NCBI GenBank assembly: GCA_963704025.1 | Contig: CAVPGP010000001.1 | Location: 1,410,375 to 1,474,374 of the forward strand | DNA length: 64,000 bases | Reading direction: 5' to 3' | Source: CAVPGP01 sp963704025 | GTDB taxonomy: Bacteria; Actinomycetota; Thermoleophilia; Gaiellales; Gaiellaceae | Part shown: piece by piece, positions 16,194-24,038 of the stretch | Position numbering within the stretch: the stretch's first letter is position 1 | How the letters are laid out: every line of letters begins with the position of its first letter | Translations under genes and position numbers: made by a program | Notes under the pieces: generated by a model | Told to the model about the DNA's origin: nothing | Databases searched by the model: none | Seen by the model: the letters and a program-made list of their open reading frames with translations, nothing else

Positions 16194-17125
16194 TGGGCCT
16201 CCTCGACGGCAAGGTCGCAATCGTCACCGGCGCGGGGCGCGGGCTCGGCCGGCAGCACGCGCTCGCACTCGCGGAGGCCGGGGCCCGCGTCGTCGTGAAC
16301 GACCTCGGCGGCTCGCTCAGCGGTGAGGGGGAGGACCCGACCCCGGCCGAGCAGGTCGTCCAGGAGCTGGAATCACAGGGAGCCCGGGCGGTCGCGAACG
16401 GCGAGAACGTGGCGGACTTCGAGGGCGCCCGGCGCCTCGTTCAGCATGCGCTGGACGCATTCGGCCGGCTCGACATCCTCGTCAACAACGCCGGCATCCT
16501 CCGCGACCGGATGCTCGTGAACATGGACGAGGCCGAGTGGGACGCGGTGATCACGGTGCACCTGAAGGGCCATTTCTCCGCGACGAGGCACGCTGCGGCG
16601 TACTGGCGCGACCGGGCGAAGGCGGGCGAGCAGGTTCGCGCGCGCGTGATCAACACCTCGAGCCCCACGGGCGTCTTCGGCAATGTCGGCCAGGCGAACT
16701 ACGGCGCCGCCAAGGCCGGCATCGCCAACTTCACGATCATCGCGGCACAGGAGCTCGGACGCTACGGCGTGACGGTGAACTGCATCGCTCCGAACGCCCG
16801 CACCCGGATGACCGAGTCGGCGTTCGAGCTGCCCGCCGGCGACGACGGCTTCGATCCGATCGACCCTGCGAACAACTCGCCGATCGTGGTCGCGCTCTGC
16901 ACCGACGACGCGCAGGGGATCACGGGCCAGGTCTTCCACATCTTCGGCGGCGCGGTGAACATGCTGCAGCCGTGGAGCCCCGGCGAGCTCTTCGCGCGTG
17001 ACGGGGCGTGGGCCGCCGACGAGCTTCTCGACGCGCTGCTCGCGAGGCTCCCGGAGGGCGCGGCCCCGGCGACCATGATCGAGATGCTGGAGAAGGTGGG
17101 CGGGGCATACACGCCGAAGTCGTGA
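16193..17125 (+). CDS. SDR-family oxidoreductase, MFE2/17-beta-HSD4-like
   Basis: A 310-residue SDR with TGAGRGLG, NDLGGS, NNAGILRD and the YGAAK active site, in the arrangement found in the dehydrogenase part of multifunctional enzyme type 2. That family oxidises 3-hydroxyacyl-CoA of branched or steroid side chains. The C-terminal extension (residues 250-310) is typical of stand-alone bacterial members. ATG at 16193 overlaps the thiolase stop. Last gene of the operon, convergent with the CurA-like gene. Confidence 0.9.
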   Translation: MGLLDGKVAIVTGAGRGLGRQHALALAEAGARVVVNDLGGSLSGEGEDPTPAEQVVQELESQGARAVANGENVADFEGARRLVQHALDAFGRLDILVNNAGILRDRMLVNMDEAEWDAVITVHLKGHFSATRHAAAYWRDRAKAGEQVRARVINTSSPTGVFGNVGQANYGAAKAGIANFTIIAAQELGRYGVTVNCIAPNARTRMTESAFELPAGDDGFDPIDPANNSPIVVALCTDDAQGITGQVFHIFGGAVNMLQPWSPGELFARDGAWAADELLDALLARLPEGAAPATMIEMLEKVGGAYTPKS

Positions 17126-17127
17126 CC

Positions 17128-18165
17128 TCAGGCGATCCGGACCAGCGTCTTCCCGGTCGTGTCGCCGCGCATCAGCCGCGCCAGCGCCTCGGGTGCGTTC
17201 TCGAGACCGTCGACGACCGTCTCCTCGTACCGGATCCGGCCGTCCCGGAGCCAGGCCCCGACGTCGCGCGTCATGTCGCCCAGCAGGTCGAGATGGCTGC
17301 TGCCGCGAAAGCCGCGGAGGGTCAGATCCTTGGCGACGAGCAGGAAGAGGTTGCTCGGACCCGGCGGCGGAGTGGACGCGTCGTACTCGGAGATGGCGCC
17401 GCAGACGGCCACCCGGCCCCAGCGGCGGAGCGCGCCGATCGCCGCCGCCAGGTGGTCGCCGCCGACGTTGTCGAAGTAGACGTCGATGCCGTCCGACGCC
17501 GCGTCGCGAAGAAGCTCGGGCAGCGGCCCGGCGCGGTAGTCGAACGCCGCGTCGAGGCCCAGCTCGTCGCGCAGGTACGAGACCTTGGCCTCGGAGCCGG
17601 CGCTGCCGATCACGAAGTGCCCGCGGATCTTCGCCATCTGGGCCACGAGGCTCCCGACCGCGCCCGCGGCGGCGGAGACCCAGACGACGTCGCCCTCTCG
17701 GAGGTCGGCCACGCGGAAGAGCCCGGCATAGGCGGTCAGGCCGTTGCCGCCGAGCACGCCGAGGTAGGCCTGTGGCGGGGCAGCGTCGAGATCGAGCCGG
17801 GTCAGCGTGCCGAGGCCGGACAGCGCGGGCTCGCCGGCGGCGACGACGGCGTAGTCGCGCCAGCCGGACGCGTGCCAGACCGTGTCGCCCGGCTCGAACC
17901 CCTCCGCGCCCGAGACGAGCACCTCGCCGACGGTCATGATCCCGTCCATGGGCGTGTCGAGCGGGAACGCGGGGAAGTAGCCCGCAGGCCCTTGCTCCCG
18001 CAGGCGCAGGCGCAGCCCCGCGTCGACCGACGTCCACGTGTTGCGGACGAGCACCTCGCCCGGCCCGGGGTCCCGCACGTCGACCTCGACGATTCGAAAG
18101 TCCGCGGCCTGGACCTCGCCGCGGGGATAGGCCGTCAGCTGTACCTCCCGCCCCGTGAGCGCCAT
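17128..18165 (-). CDS. NADP-dependent oxidoreductase, CurA/leukotriene B4 dehydrogenase type
   Basis: A 345-residue MDR protein without zinc ligands. It matches prostaglandin reductase/CurA enzymes with PMDGIMTVGEV, the nucleotide-binding segment VSAAAGAVGSLVAQ near residue 157 and YFDNVGGDHL. These reduce alpha,beta-unsaturated ketones with NADPH. The ATG at 18165 has no Shine-Dalgarno sequence. A -10-like TAGTGT ends 9 nt before it on the minus strand, suggesting a leaderless mRNA. Confidence 0.92.
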   Translation of the reverse strand: MALTGREVQLTAYPRGEVQAADFRIVEVDVRDPGPGEVLVRNTWTSVDAGLRLRLREQGPAGYFPAFPLDTPMDGIMTVGEVLVSGAEGFEPGDTVWHASGWRDYAVVAAGEPALSGLGTLTRLDLDAAPPQAYLGVLGGNGLTAYAGLFRVADLREGDVVWVSAAAGAVGSLVAQMAKIRGHFVIGSAGSEAKVSYLRDELGLDAAFDYRAGPLPELLRDAASDGIDVYFDNVGGDHLAAAIGALRRWGRVAVCGAISEYDASTPPPGPSNLFLLVAKDLTLRGFRGSSHLDLLGDMTRDVGAWLRDGRIRYEETVVDGLENAPEALARLMRGDTTGKTLVRIA

Positions 18166-18260
18166 CGCCGCCCAACACTAGTCTCGGGCCCGCTCCTGGG
18201 TGAGAATCACCACTTGCCGCGGCGAACAAGCCCTGCACCCGAACCGAGAGGAGCCACGAG

Positions 18261-18476
18261 ATGAGCGAGAGCGTCTATCGCGTCACGGAAGTGATCGGTG
18301 CCAGCACGGAGTCGTGGGAGGCCGCGGCGCGCAACGCCGTCGAGACCGCGGCGCGCACCATCCGCGACCTGCGGATCGCCGAGGCGAACCGGTTCGACGT
18401 GACGATCAAGGACGGCAAGATCGCCGAGTATCGGGTCCGGCTCGGGATCTCGTTCAAGTACGACTCCGGCGACTAG
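18261..18476 (+). CDS. Dodecin
   Basis: A 71-residue protein matching the dodecin family in length and motifs (VYRVTEVIGAS at the start, a Trp in SWEAAARNAV, ISFKYDSGD at the end). Dodecins form hollow dodecamers that bind flavins or CoA and buffer FMN and its degradation products. GAGAGGAG lies upstream of the ATG. It stands alone, divergent from the CurA-like gene and convergent with a hydrolase. Confidence 0.95.
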   Translation: MSESVYRVTEVIGASTESWEAAARNAVETAARTIRDLRIAEANRFDVTIKDGKIAEYRVRLGISFKYDSGD

Positions 18477-18496
18477 CGTCAAACCGGAGACTGGCG

Positions 18497-19333
18497 TCAG
18501 GCCGGCGGGGCGTCGCCGGCCGGCCGGCTGCCCTGGAGCGAGTGCTCTTTCAGCCAGGTCAGCACGGTGTCGGCGACCTCGCGCCAGCCGTTGTCGAGTG
18601 CAAGCGAGTGCCCCCGGTCGGGGAACTCCTTGTAGTCCGTCACCGCGGGCGAATCGCGGTATTGCTTGAGCGTGGACCTGACGGTCGTGGCCGGGACGGT
18701 GTGGTCCTTGCCGCCCGCGGTCAGCAGCAGCGGTCCGCGTGTCGCGTTGCCGGTGTTGATCTTGGCGGGCGATCGCCGCGAGAGATTGGCGGAGGCGGCT
18801 TCGAACAGCGGTCTTCCGGGTGAAGGGATCGTCCACCGCTCGAACAGGTCGTTCGACTCCGAGGCGGAGAGCTCATTGCCGAAGCCGTAGCGGAACTGCT
18901 TGGCGCTCAACGCGACGGCGCGCTTCTTGTTGGCGGGGTTCCGTAGCGCGATCGAGGCGACTCGCAACGCCGACGGTGGCAGGTAGAAGACACCTTTGAT
19001 CGGCGCCGGGTCGATCGCCACCCCCGCGGCGGCGAGATCCTGCCCGAGCAGGCGCTGGACGACGAGCCCTCCGAAGGAGTGGCCGATCACGATCGGCTTC
19101 GCATCGAGCCCGCCGATGATCTGGGCGTAGTGGTCGACGACGTCGTCGATGCCGAAGCCGGCCAGGCTGTCCGCGTTTCTTCGAGTCTCCTCGACCGTGT
19201 TCGAGTCGCCGGGCCAGCCCGGCGCCAGCGGCGCGTATCCCGCTTCCCGGAACAGGTCGGTCCACGCGCCCCACGAGTCGGCGTGCAGCCAGAGACCGTG
19301 GACGAAGACGACCGGGGTGCCTGCTGTGGCCAT
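18497..19333 (-). CDS. Alpha/beta hydrolase
   Basis: A 278-residue alpha/beta hydrolase. The oxyanion segment is FVHGLWLHADSW, the nucleophile elbow GHSFGG near residue 82, the acid likely in GGKDHTVP and the His in DRGHSL. ATG at 19333 is chosen because GAGGAGCAAGG lies just upstream; a longer frame to 19381 would add an unrelated Arg-rich leader. Substrate unknown; relatives are esterases or haloperoxidase-like hydrolases. Confidence 0.9.
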   Translation of the reverse strand: MATAGTPVVFVHGLWLHADSWGAWTDLFREAGYAPLAPGWPGDSNTVEETRRNADSLAGFGIDDVVDHYAQIIGGLDAKPIVIGHSFGGLVVQRLLGQDLAAAGVAIDPAPIKGVFYLPPSALRVASIALRNPANKKRAVALSAKQFRYGFGNELSASESNDLFERWTIPSPGRPLFEAASANLSRRSPAKINTGNATRGPLLLTAGGKDHTVPATTVRSTLKQYRDSPAVTDYKEFPDRGHSLALDNGWREVADTVLTWLKEHSLQGSRPAGDAPPA

Positions 19334-19469
19334 GATCCTTGCTCCTCTCGGCTGCGCCGGGCGACGCCTTGGCTGGGACACGCAAGTGTCTCACGAGCGC
19401 CCTTCGGAGCGCCACGCAGGTCCGCGCCGCCGTTCGCCCGCGGTTTGCGATCATCCCGGGCGGACGGCG

Positions 19470-20153
19470 ATGGACTACGGCGAGGACGAGGTTCGGGAGC
19501 TCGCGCGACGAGCCTACGAGGAAGGCGTGGCCGACTTCGGCCTCGTTGCAGAACGTTCGGCCCTCCTCGTGATCGACATGCAGGACGAGTTCGTCCGGCC
19601 CGGGTGGACGCCCTTCTGGATCCCTGAGGCGACGCGCCGGGTCCCGGTCGTCCAGCGGCTGATCGGGACCGCGCGGGCGGCCGGCCTACCGGTCGTCTTC
19701 ACCGCGTTTGCGGGTACCCACGGGTTCCTCGACCGACCGGCGAGCGGCTCGACCATGCCGAATCGCTACCGGTCCGAACCGTCGGATCCGGCCTGGTTCA
19801 GCGAAGGCCGGATCTGGCACGAGCTGGCGCCTCTCGACGCCGACATCGTCCTCCACAAGCCCTCGTACGGCGCGTTCTACGACACGCCGTTGGAGACGAT
19901 CCTGCGGAACCTCGACCGCGACACGATCATCATCTGCGGCACCCTGACGAACTACTGCTGCGGAACGACCGCGCGGCAGGGATACGAGCGCGGCTTCAAG
20001 GTCGTCGTCGCGGGCGACGCGTCCGCCACCGACGACCCTGAGTTGCATCAGGCGGAGCTGAAGGTGCTGCGAAAGGGATTCGCCCGCGTGATGGACTCGG
20101 ACGAGATCGCCGCCCACCTCATGGATCCAGCGCGTGATTGGACACGATGGTGA
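19470..20153 (+). CDS. Cysteine hydrolase, isochorismatase family
   Basis: A 227-residue isochorismatase-like hydrolase with the complete catalytic triad: Asp in LLVIDMQDEF near residue 36, Lys in LHKPSYGAF and Cys in TLTNYCCGTTAR. Members cleave amides or vinyl ethers (nicotinamidase, N-carbamoylsarcosine amidase, isochorismatase), and this one is not assignable further. It is preceded by an N-terminal helical extension of about 30 residues. Divergent from the alpha/beta hydrolase. Confidence 0.92.
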   Translation: MDYGEDEVRELARRAYEEGVADFGLVAERSALLVIDMQDEFVRPGWTPFWIPEATRRVPVVQRLIGTARAAGLPVVFTAFAGTHGFLDRPASGSTMPNRYRSEPSDPAWFSEGRIWHELAPLDADIVLHKPSYGAFYDTPLETILRNLDRDTIIICGTLTNYCCGTTARQGYERGFKVVVAGDASATDDPELHQAELKVLRKGFARVMDSDEIAAHLMDPARDWTRW

Positions 20154-20182
20154 ACGTCTCGTGACCGTCTTTGCGCGGTGCC

Positions 20183-20210
20183 CGGCTCGATCGAGCCGTC
20201 GGCGTAGACT
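20183..20210 (+). promoter_or_regulatory. 16-bp palindrome joined to a -10 box
   Basis: CGGCTCGATCGAGCCG (20183-20198) is a perfect 16-bp palindrome covering the -35/spacer zone of a -10-like TAGACT (20205-20210). The membrane-protein gene starts 9 nt further on. A dimeric repressor or activator site is likely from the geometry. Confidence 0.5.
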
Positions 20211-20219
20211 CGGCCGGCT

Positions 20220-20810
20220 ATGAGAAGGGGCGCCGCCTGGCTCGTGACGCTGCCGATCGCGCTGGTCGGCGTCGAGGCCGGCCACGCGCTTGCGAACGCC
20301 GCCTTCGGCGCGCCGGCGGAGGCGGGTGAGCTCTTCGCGAGCGGCGAGTCGGGTGCCGGGCTCGTGCCGGTTCTCGCGGCGTTGGCGCTGGGTTTGCTGC
20401 TGCTCGGCCTGGGCGGGCGCGTGGCGGGCTCGTGGTGGCTGCCGCGACGAGCTCGTTCGGTTGCGCTTCCGTTCGCCTGCCTGCCGCCGGTCGTCTTCGT
20501 CCTGCTCGAGCTCGTCGAGGGCACGCTGCACTCAGGCCCGCTCAGCTGGAGTTGGCTGTACGAGCCGACATTCTTCGCCGGCCTCGTCCTGCAGCTGCCC
20601 TTCGCGCTTGCGGGTTATCTGCTCGCACTGGGCCTGCTGCGGCTGAGCGACGGGATCCGCAGCCTGGTGGTGCGACGCCGGTGCGCACGGCCGCTCGCGT
20701 CCCCACCGGCGCTCTCGTCGGCTCCGTGTGACGAGCGGCCGCGAGTCCTACGCCGTAGTTGGGCGCATTCCGGACGTGCGCCCCCGGCTGCTCTCGTCGC
20801 CTCGCGCTGA
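20220..20810 (+). CDS. Hypothetical membrane protein
   Basis: A 196-residue protein with four hydrophobic segments, roughly residues 5-25, 46-68, 80-103 and 113-145, and an Arg-rich C-terminal tail. No family recognised. The first 150 residues look like a genuine membrane protein; the last 40 are low complexity, and the stop could be displaced. The ATG follows a TAGACT -10 box by 9 nt without a Shine-Dalgarno sequence. It lies directly upstream of the copper oxidase gene and could be co-expressed. Confidence 0.6.
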   Translation: MRRGAAWLVTLPIALVGVEAGHALANAAFGAPAEAGELFASGESGAGLVPVLAALALGLLLLGLGGRVAGSWWLPRRARSVALPFACLPPVVFVLLELVEGTLHSGPLSWSWLYEPTFFAGLVLQLPFALAGYLLALGLLRLSDGIRSLVVRRRCARPLASPPALSSAPCDERPRVLRRSWAHSGRAPPAALVASR

Positions 20811-20874
20811 CTGCGGTTCGGTCGTTGGCTCGAGGCTTTCGGGAACTCGCCGACACTCAACGAGAGGATTCGAG

Positions 20875-22119
20875 ATGAGAGCTAGACTGCCGCGCCGCGC
20901 GGGCGCTGTGGTGCTCGTGCTTGGCGCAGTCTTCGCGGCCGCGCCGATCGTGGTCGCCGTCACCCTCAGGAAGGGCGGGGGCGGCGGAGCGGCCCAGGCG
21001 GCCGACATGAGCGGGATGGCGATGGGGTCGATGAGCATGACCGGCGAAAGCCACTGGAGCGCCGTGTCCGGCGGCGCCTTCAGGAGCGACGGGACGACCC
21101 CGACTTACTTCATCGGCGCCGACCAGGTGGTCTGGGACTACGCACCCCAGGGACGGAACGAGATCACCGGCCAGCCGTTCGACGACGTCGCGAACACGTA
21201 CGTCAAGACCGGGCCCGGCAGGATCGGCTCGCGCTACCTGAAGTGCCTCTATCGCGGCTACACCGACGGAACGTTCAAGAAGCTGCAGCAGCGCCCGCAG
21301 AGCGAGCGATACCTCGGCCTCCTCGGTCCCGTCATCCGGGCCGAGGTCGGCGACACGATCAAGGTCGTCTTCCGCAACGGCTGTCGCTTCCCCACGAGCA
21401 TCCACCCGCACGGCGTCTTCTACGAGAAGGACAGCGAGGGCGCTCCCTACAACGACGGCACGAAGGGGTCCGACCGGGAGGACGACGCCGTCCCGCCCGG
21501 CGGGACACACACCTACGTCTGGCAGGTGCCCGAGCGGGCAGGCCCCGGCGCGGCAGACGGCAGCTCGGTGATGTGGATGTACCACTCCCACACGGACGAG
21601 GTCGCCGACACCTACGCCGGGCTGATGGGGCCGATCGAGATCACCGCGGCGGGCATGGCCCGTGCCGACGGCAGTCCCTCCGACGTCGACCGGGAGATCT
21701 TCGAGCTCTTCTCCGTCATGAACGAGAACGAGAGCCCGTTCCTCGAGGACAACCTGCATCGCTTCGCCAAGCGCCCGTTCCCGCAGGACCTCGACGACGA
21801 CGACTTCGTCGAGTCGAACCTGATGCACTCGATCGACGGCTACGTCTACGGCAACCAGCCGCTGATCACAATCCACAAGGGCGAGCGCGTCCGCTGGTAC
21901 GTGATGAGCATGGGCACCGAGGTCGACCTGCACACGCCGCACTGGCACGGCAACACCGTCACGGTCAACGGCATGCGCATGGACACCGTCAGCCTCCTGC
22001 CGGCGACGATGGTCACGGCGGACATGGTCCCGGACGACGCCGGTATCTGGCTCTTCCACTGCCACGTGAACGACCACATCCGCGCGGGCATGCTCACCCG
22101 CTACCAGGTCCTCGACTGA
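20875..22119 (+). CDS. Secreted multicopper oxidase with Met-rich N-terminus
   Basis: A 414-residue multicopper oxidase with an N-terminal signal/anchor (residues 8-32). All copper motifs are visible: HPHG near residue 183, HSH near 240, HTPHWHG near 363 and HCHVNDHIRAGM near 395, so type 1 and trinuclear centres are complete. Right after the membrane anchor is a Met/His-rich patch (MSGMAMGSMSM) that resembles copper-binding segments of CueO/CopA proteins. Likely role: oxidation of Cu(I), Fe(II) or phenols outside the membrane. GAGAGG precedes the ATG. Confidence 0.93.
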   Translation: MRARLPRRAGAVVLVLGAVFAAAPIVVAVTLRKGGGGGAAQAADMSGMAMGSMSMTGESHWSAVSGGAFRSDGTTPTYFIGADQVVWDYAPQGRNEITGQPFDDVANTYVKTGPGRIGSRYLKCLYRGYTDGTFKKLQQRPQSERYLGLLGPVIRAEVGDTIKVVFRNGCRFPTSIHPHGVFYEKDSEGAPYNDGTKGSDREDDAVPPGGTHTYVWQVPERAGPGAADGSSVMWMYHSHTDEVADTYAGLMGPIEITAAGMARADGSPSDVDREIFELFSVMNENESPFLEDNLHRFAKRPFPQDLDDDDFVESNLMHSIDGYVYGNQPLITIHKGERVRWYVMSMGTEVDLHTPHWHGNTVTVNGMRMDTVSLLPATMVTADMVPDDAGIWLFHCHVNDHIRAGMLTRYQVLD

Positions 22120-22188
22120 GACCGCGCCACGCGGCCGGCCTCAGCGGGACGCGGGCTCGCGGGGCCGGCCCCGGGCGAGCGGCTGCGC

Positions 22189-23073
22189 TTACGCCGCGCG
22201 GCCGAGCAGGCGGCGCATGCGCGCCGACGACGCCCGCTTCCCGTCGTCCTCGAGTACGTGCCGGGCCGCGTCCTCGAGCGCGATGCCGTTGGAGTGCGGC
22301 AGCAGCTCGCGCCGGCGCTGATGCACGCAGAGGAACAGATCCGCTTCGGTCCCCTGCGGCACGAGGCCTTCGCGCCGGAACGATTCGAGGGCCGGAAGGT
22401 ACACCCGGTCGTACCAGTCGGCGGCGATCTCGGCCGGAGCGAGCACGCGCTGCTCTTCGAGCATCAGGTGGTAGCCGTGAACCTGGATGATCTCGAGCAG
22501 CTCGATGTAGCCGGTCAGGCGGCTGAAGTCGATGCAGATGCAGGCCTCGGGCCTCGCGACGGCGAGTCCGCTCTCCTCCAAGAAGATCCACTGCTGTTCG
22601 GCGTGGATGAGCTCGACCACGTCCGCGTCGGCACGCAGGTGCCAGCGCGCCTTGAGCTCTGTCACTTCGGCGTCGATCATCTGCATGCCGCGCTGCCTGG
22701 CGATTGCCGCTCGGTGGTGGCCGTCGACGACGAAGTAGACGTCGCCGAGCTGATAGACGACGATGGGCGGGAAGTTGCCATCGGGGAAGGCCTCCTCCAC
22801 GCGCCGCCAGCGCTCGCCGATGCCCGGCCGGAGCGGGAGGAAGTCACGGTCGAAATCGCCGGGCCGGCTGTCCGTGCCGACGACCTGGTGCAGCGGGATC
22901 GCCCGCAGCCCGGCATAGTGCCGGCTGAAGGGCCGCAGTCGCCTCGTCGCCTCGTCGAGCCTCAGGAGGCCCGACGGCGAGCCGCCGGCCAGGACGCGAG
23001 CGAGCCGTCGATACGCATGACGGCGCCGCGCCCTCTCGAAGGTCCCCGCCGTGCTTCCCCTCCCGCCGTACAT
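22189..23073 (-). CDS. ParB/sulfiredoxin-fold domain protein
   Basis: A 294-residue protein with the ParB N-terminal (ParB/Srx) signature: a strand before PPIVVYQLGDVYFVVDGHHRAAIARQ, where DGHHR corresponds to the catalytic DGxHR of this fold. There is no helix-turn-helix or dimer domain of true chromosome-partition ParB, so a partition role is unlikely. The C-terminal half (LIHAEQQWIFLEESGL, YDRVYLPALES) is uncharacterised. Function unknown; a nuclease, kinase or CTPase activity of the ParB fold is possible. Confidence 0.75.
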   Translation of the reverse strand: MYGGRGSTAGTFERARRRHAYRRLARVLAGGSPSGLLRLDEATRRLRPFSRHYAGLRAIPLHQVVGTDSRPGDFDRDFLPLRPGIGERWRRVEEAFPDGNFPPIVVYQLGDVYFVVDGHHRAAIARQRGMQMIDAEVTELKARWHLRADADVVELIHAEQQWIFLEESGLAVARPEACICIDFSRLTGYIELLEIIQVHGYHLMLEEQRVLAPAEIAADWYDRVYLPALESFRREGLVPQGTEADLFLCVHQRRRELLPHSNGIALEDAARHVLEDDGKRASSARMRRLLGRAA

Positions 23074-23149
23074 GCTTCTTCAACGCTCACGACGAGGCGG
23101 GAATTCCGACGGTGAGCCGAGGCTCCTCAGCCGACGACGTGATCCGCGC

Positions 23150-23293
23150 CGCCGCGCGCGCGAGCTGCGCCTTCTCGCCGCTGCTGACGGTGCCGATCAC
23201 GCACCTCGCCCGGGGCGGGCTCCGGAATCGGGCGCTCGACCAGCCGAAGCACTCCGGCCCGCCCGTCTGCGAATAGACGACCGCTTTGATCAT
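23150..23293 (-). pseudogene. Remnant of a quinone oxidoreductase (MDR) N-terminus
   Basis: On the minus strand ATG at 23293 opens with MIKAVVYSQTGGPE, the hallmark N-terminus of quinone-oxidoreductase-type MDR enzymes. After one missing base the next frame continues with VLRLVERPIPEPAPGEV, again family-typical. The catalytic and nucleotide-binding domains are absent. This is a truncated, frameshifted relic of about 50 codons between the ParB-like and TPR genes. Confidence 0.7.
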
Positions 23294-23326
23294 CGCCTCT
23301 CTCGCGCTCGATGGTACTGCCGGGGG

Positions 23327-23842
23327 GTGCCGACCCTCGCGACGTACGATCTGCCCGTGGACGAGCGGCTCGAGACCGCGATTCGCCTGCGCGAGAACGG
23401 CGAGCTCGAGGCCGCACGGGCGGCGCTGCTCGCGCTCGCGGAGGAGCGTCCCGACGACGCGGTCGTCCAGTATCAGGCGGCCTGGGCCCACGACGTGCTC
23501 GGCCTCGAAGCCGACGCGGTGCCCTTCTATGAGCGCGCGCTCGAGCTGGGCCTCCGCGGCGACGACCTCGAAGGCGCTCTGCTGGGCCTCGGCAGCACCT
23601 ACCGGACGCTCGGCCGCTACGCGGATGCGGAGCGAACGCTGAGACGCGGCCGGCAGGAGTTCGGCGCGGGCCGCTGCTTCGATCCGTTCCTCGCCATGGC
23701 GCTCTACAACCTCGGCCGTCATCCGGAGGCGATGGAGCTGCTGCTGCAGACGCTCGCCGAGACGTCGGCCGAGGAGTCCATCCGGCGCTACCGCCGGGCG
23801 ATTCTCGCGTACGCAGCGGATCTGGACGCGGTCGGCGGCTGA
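23327..23842 (+). CDS. Tetratricopeptide-repeat protein
   Basis: A 171-residue helical protein with TPR-like repeats (LRENGELEAARAALLALA, ALLGLGSTYRTLGRYADAE, MALYNLGRHPEAMELLL). Such short TPR proteins are common in actinobacteria and are probably scaffolds; no partner is evident nearby. The GTG at 23327 follows a GGGGG run; a second GTG (MDERLETAIRL) ten codons in is an alternative start. Confidence 0.82.
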   Translation: MPTLATYDLPVDERLETAIRLRENGELEAARAALLALAEERPDDAVVQYQAAWAHDVLGLEADAVPFYERALELGLRGDDLEGALLGLGSTYRTLGRYADAERTLRRGRQEFGAGRCFDPFLAMALYNLGRHPEAMELLLQTLAETSAEESIRRYRRAILAYAADLDAVGG

Positions 23843-24038
23843 GCCGCGGCGTCCGTGGTCAGTGACAGAGCAAGCAGCCTGCGCACGAGGCCGCTTCGGG
23901 GCCGCTCGTGCGCAGGCTGGGCCGCAACGCTGCAGAGGGCTGCCGGGCCGGCAAGGCCTTCGACCACGCGCCTTACGGCGGCGTGGGCGTCCCGCATCTG
24001 CGCGCGACTACGATCCGGGCCAGACGGAAGGGGCTGTC

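Noticed and set aside
1..17125. Calling the catabolic island a steroid-degradation cluster
   Set aside because: KstD-like and DUF35/thiolase genes are suggestive, but ring-cleavage oxygenases and Mce uptake genes are absent from the window.
22132..22172. GGGGCCGGCCCC palindrome as a terminator between the copper oxidase and ParB-like genes
   Set aside because: The 12-bp palindrome has no loop and no U run; at this GC content such short palindromes arise by chance.
22189..23073. Chromosome-partition ParB and a nearby replication origin
   Set aside because: No helix-turn-helix or ParA partner is present and no parS- or DnaA-box-like cluster was seen; only the ParB/Srx fold is shared.
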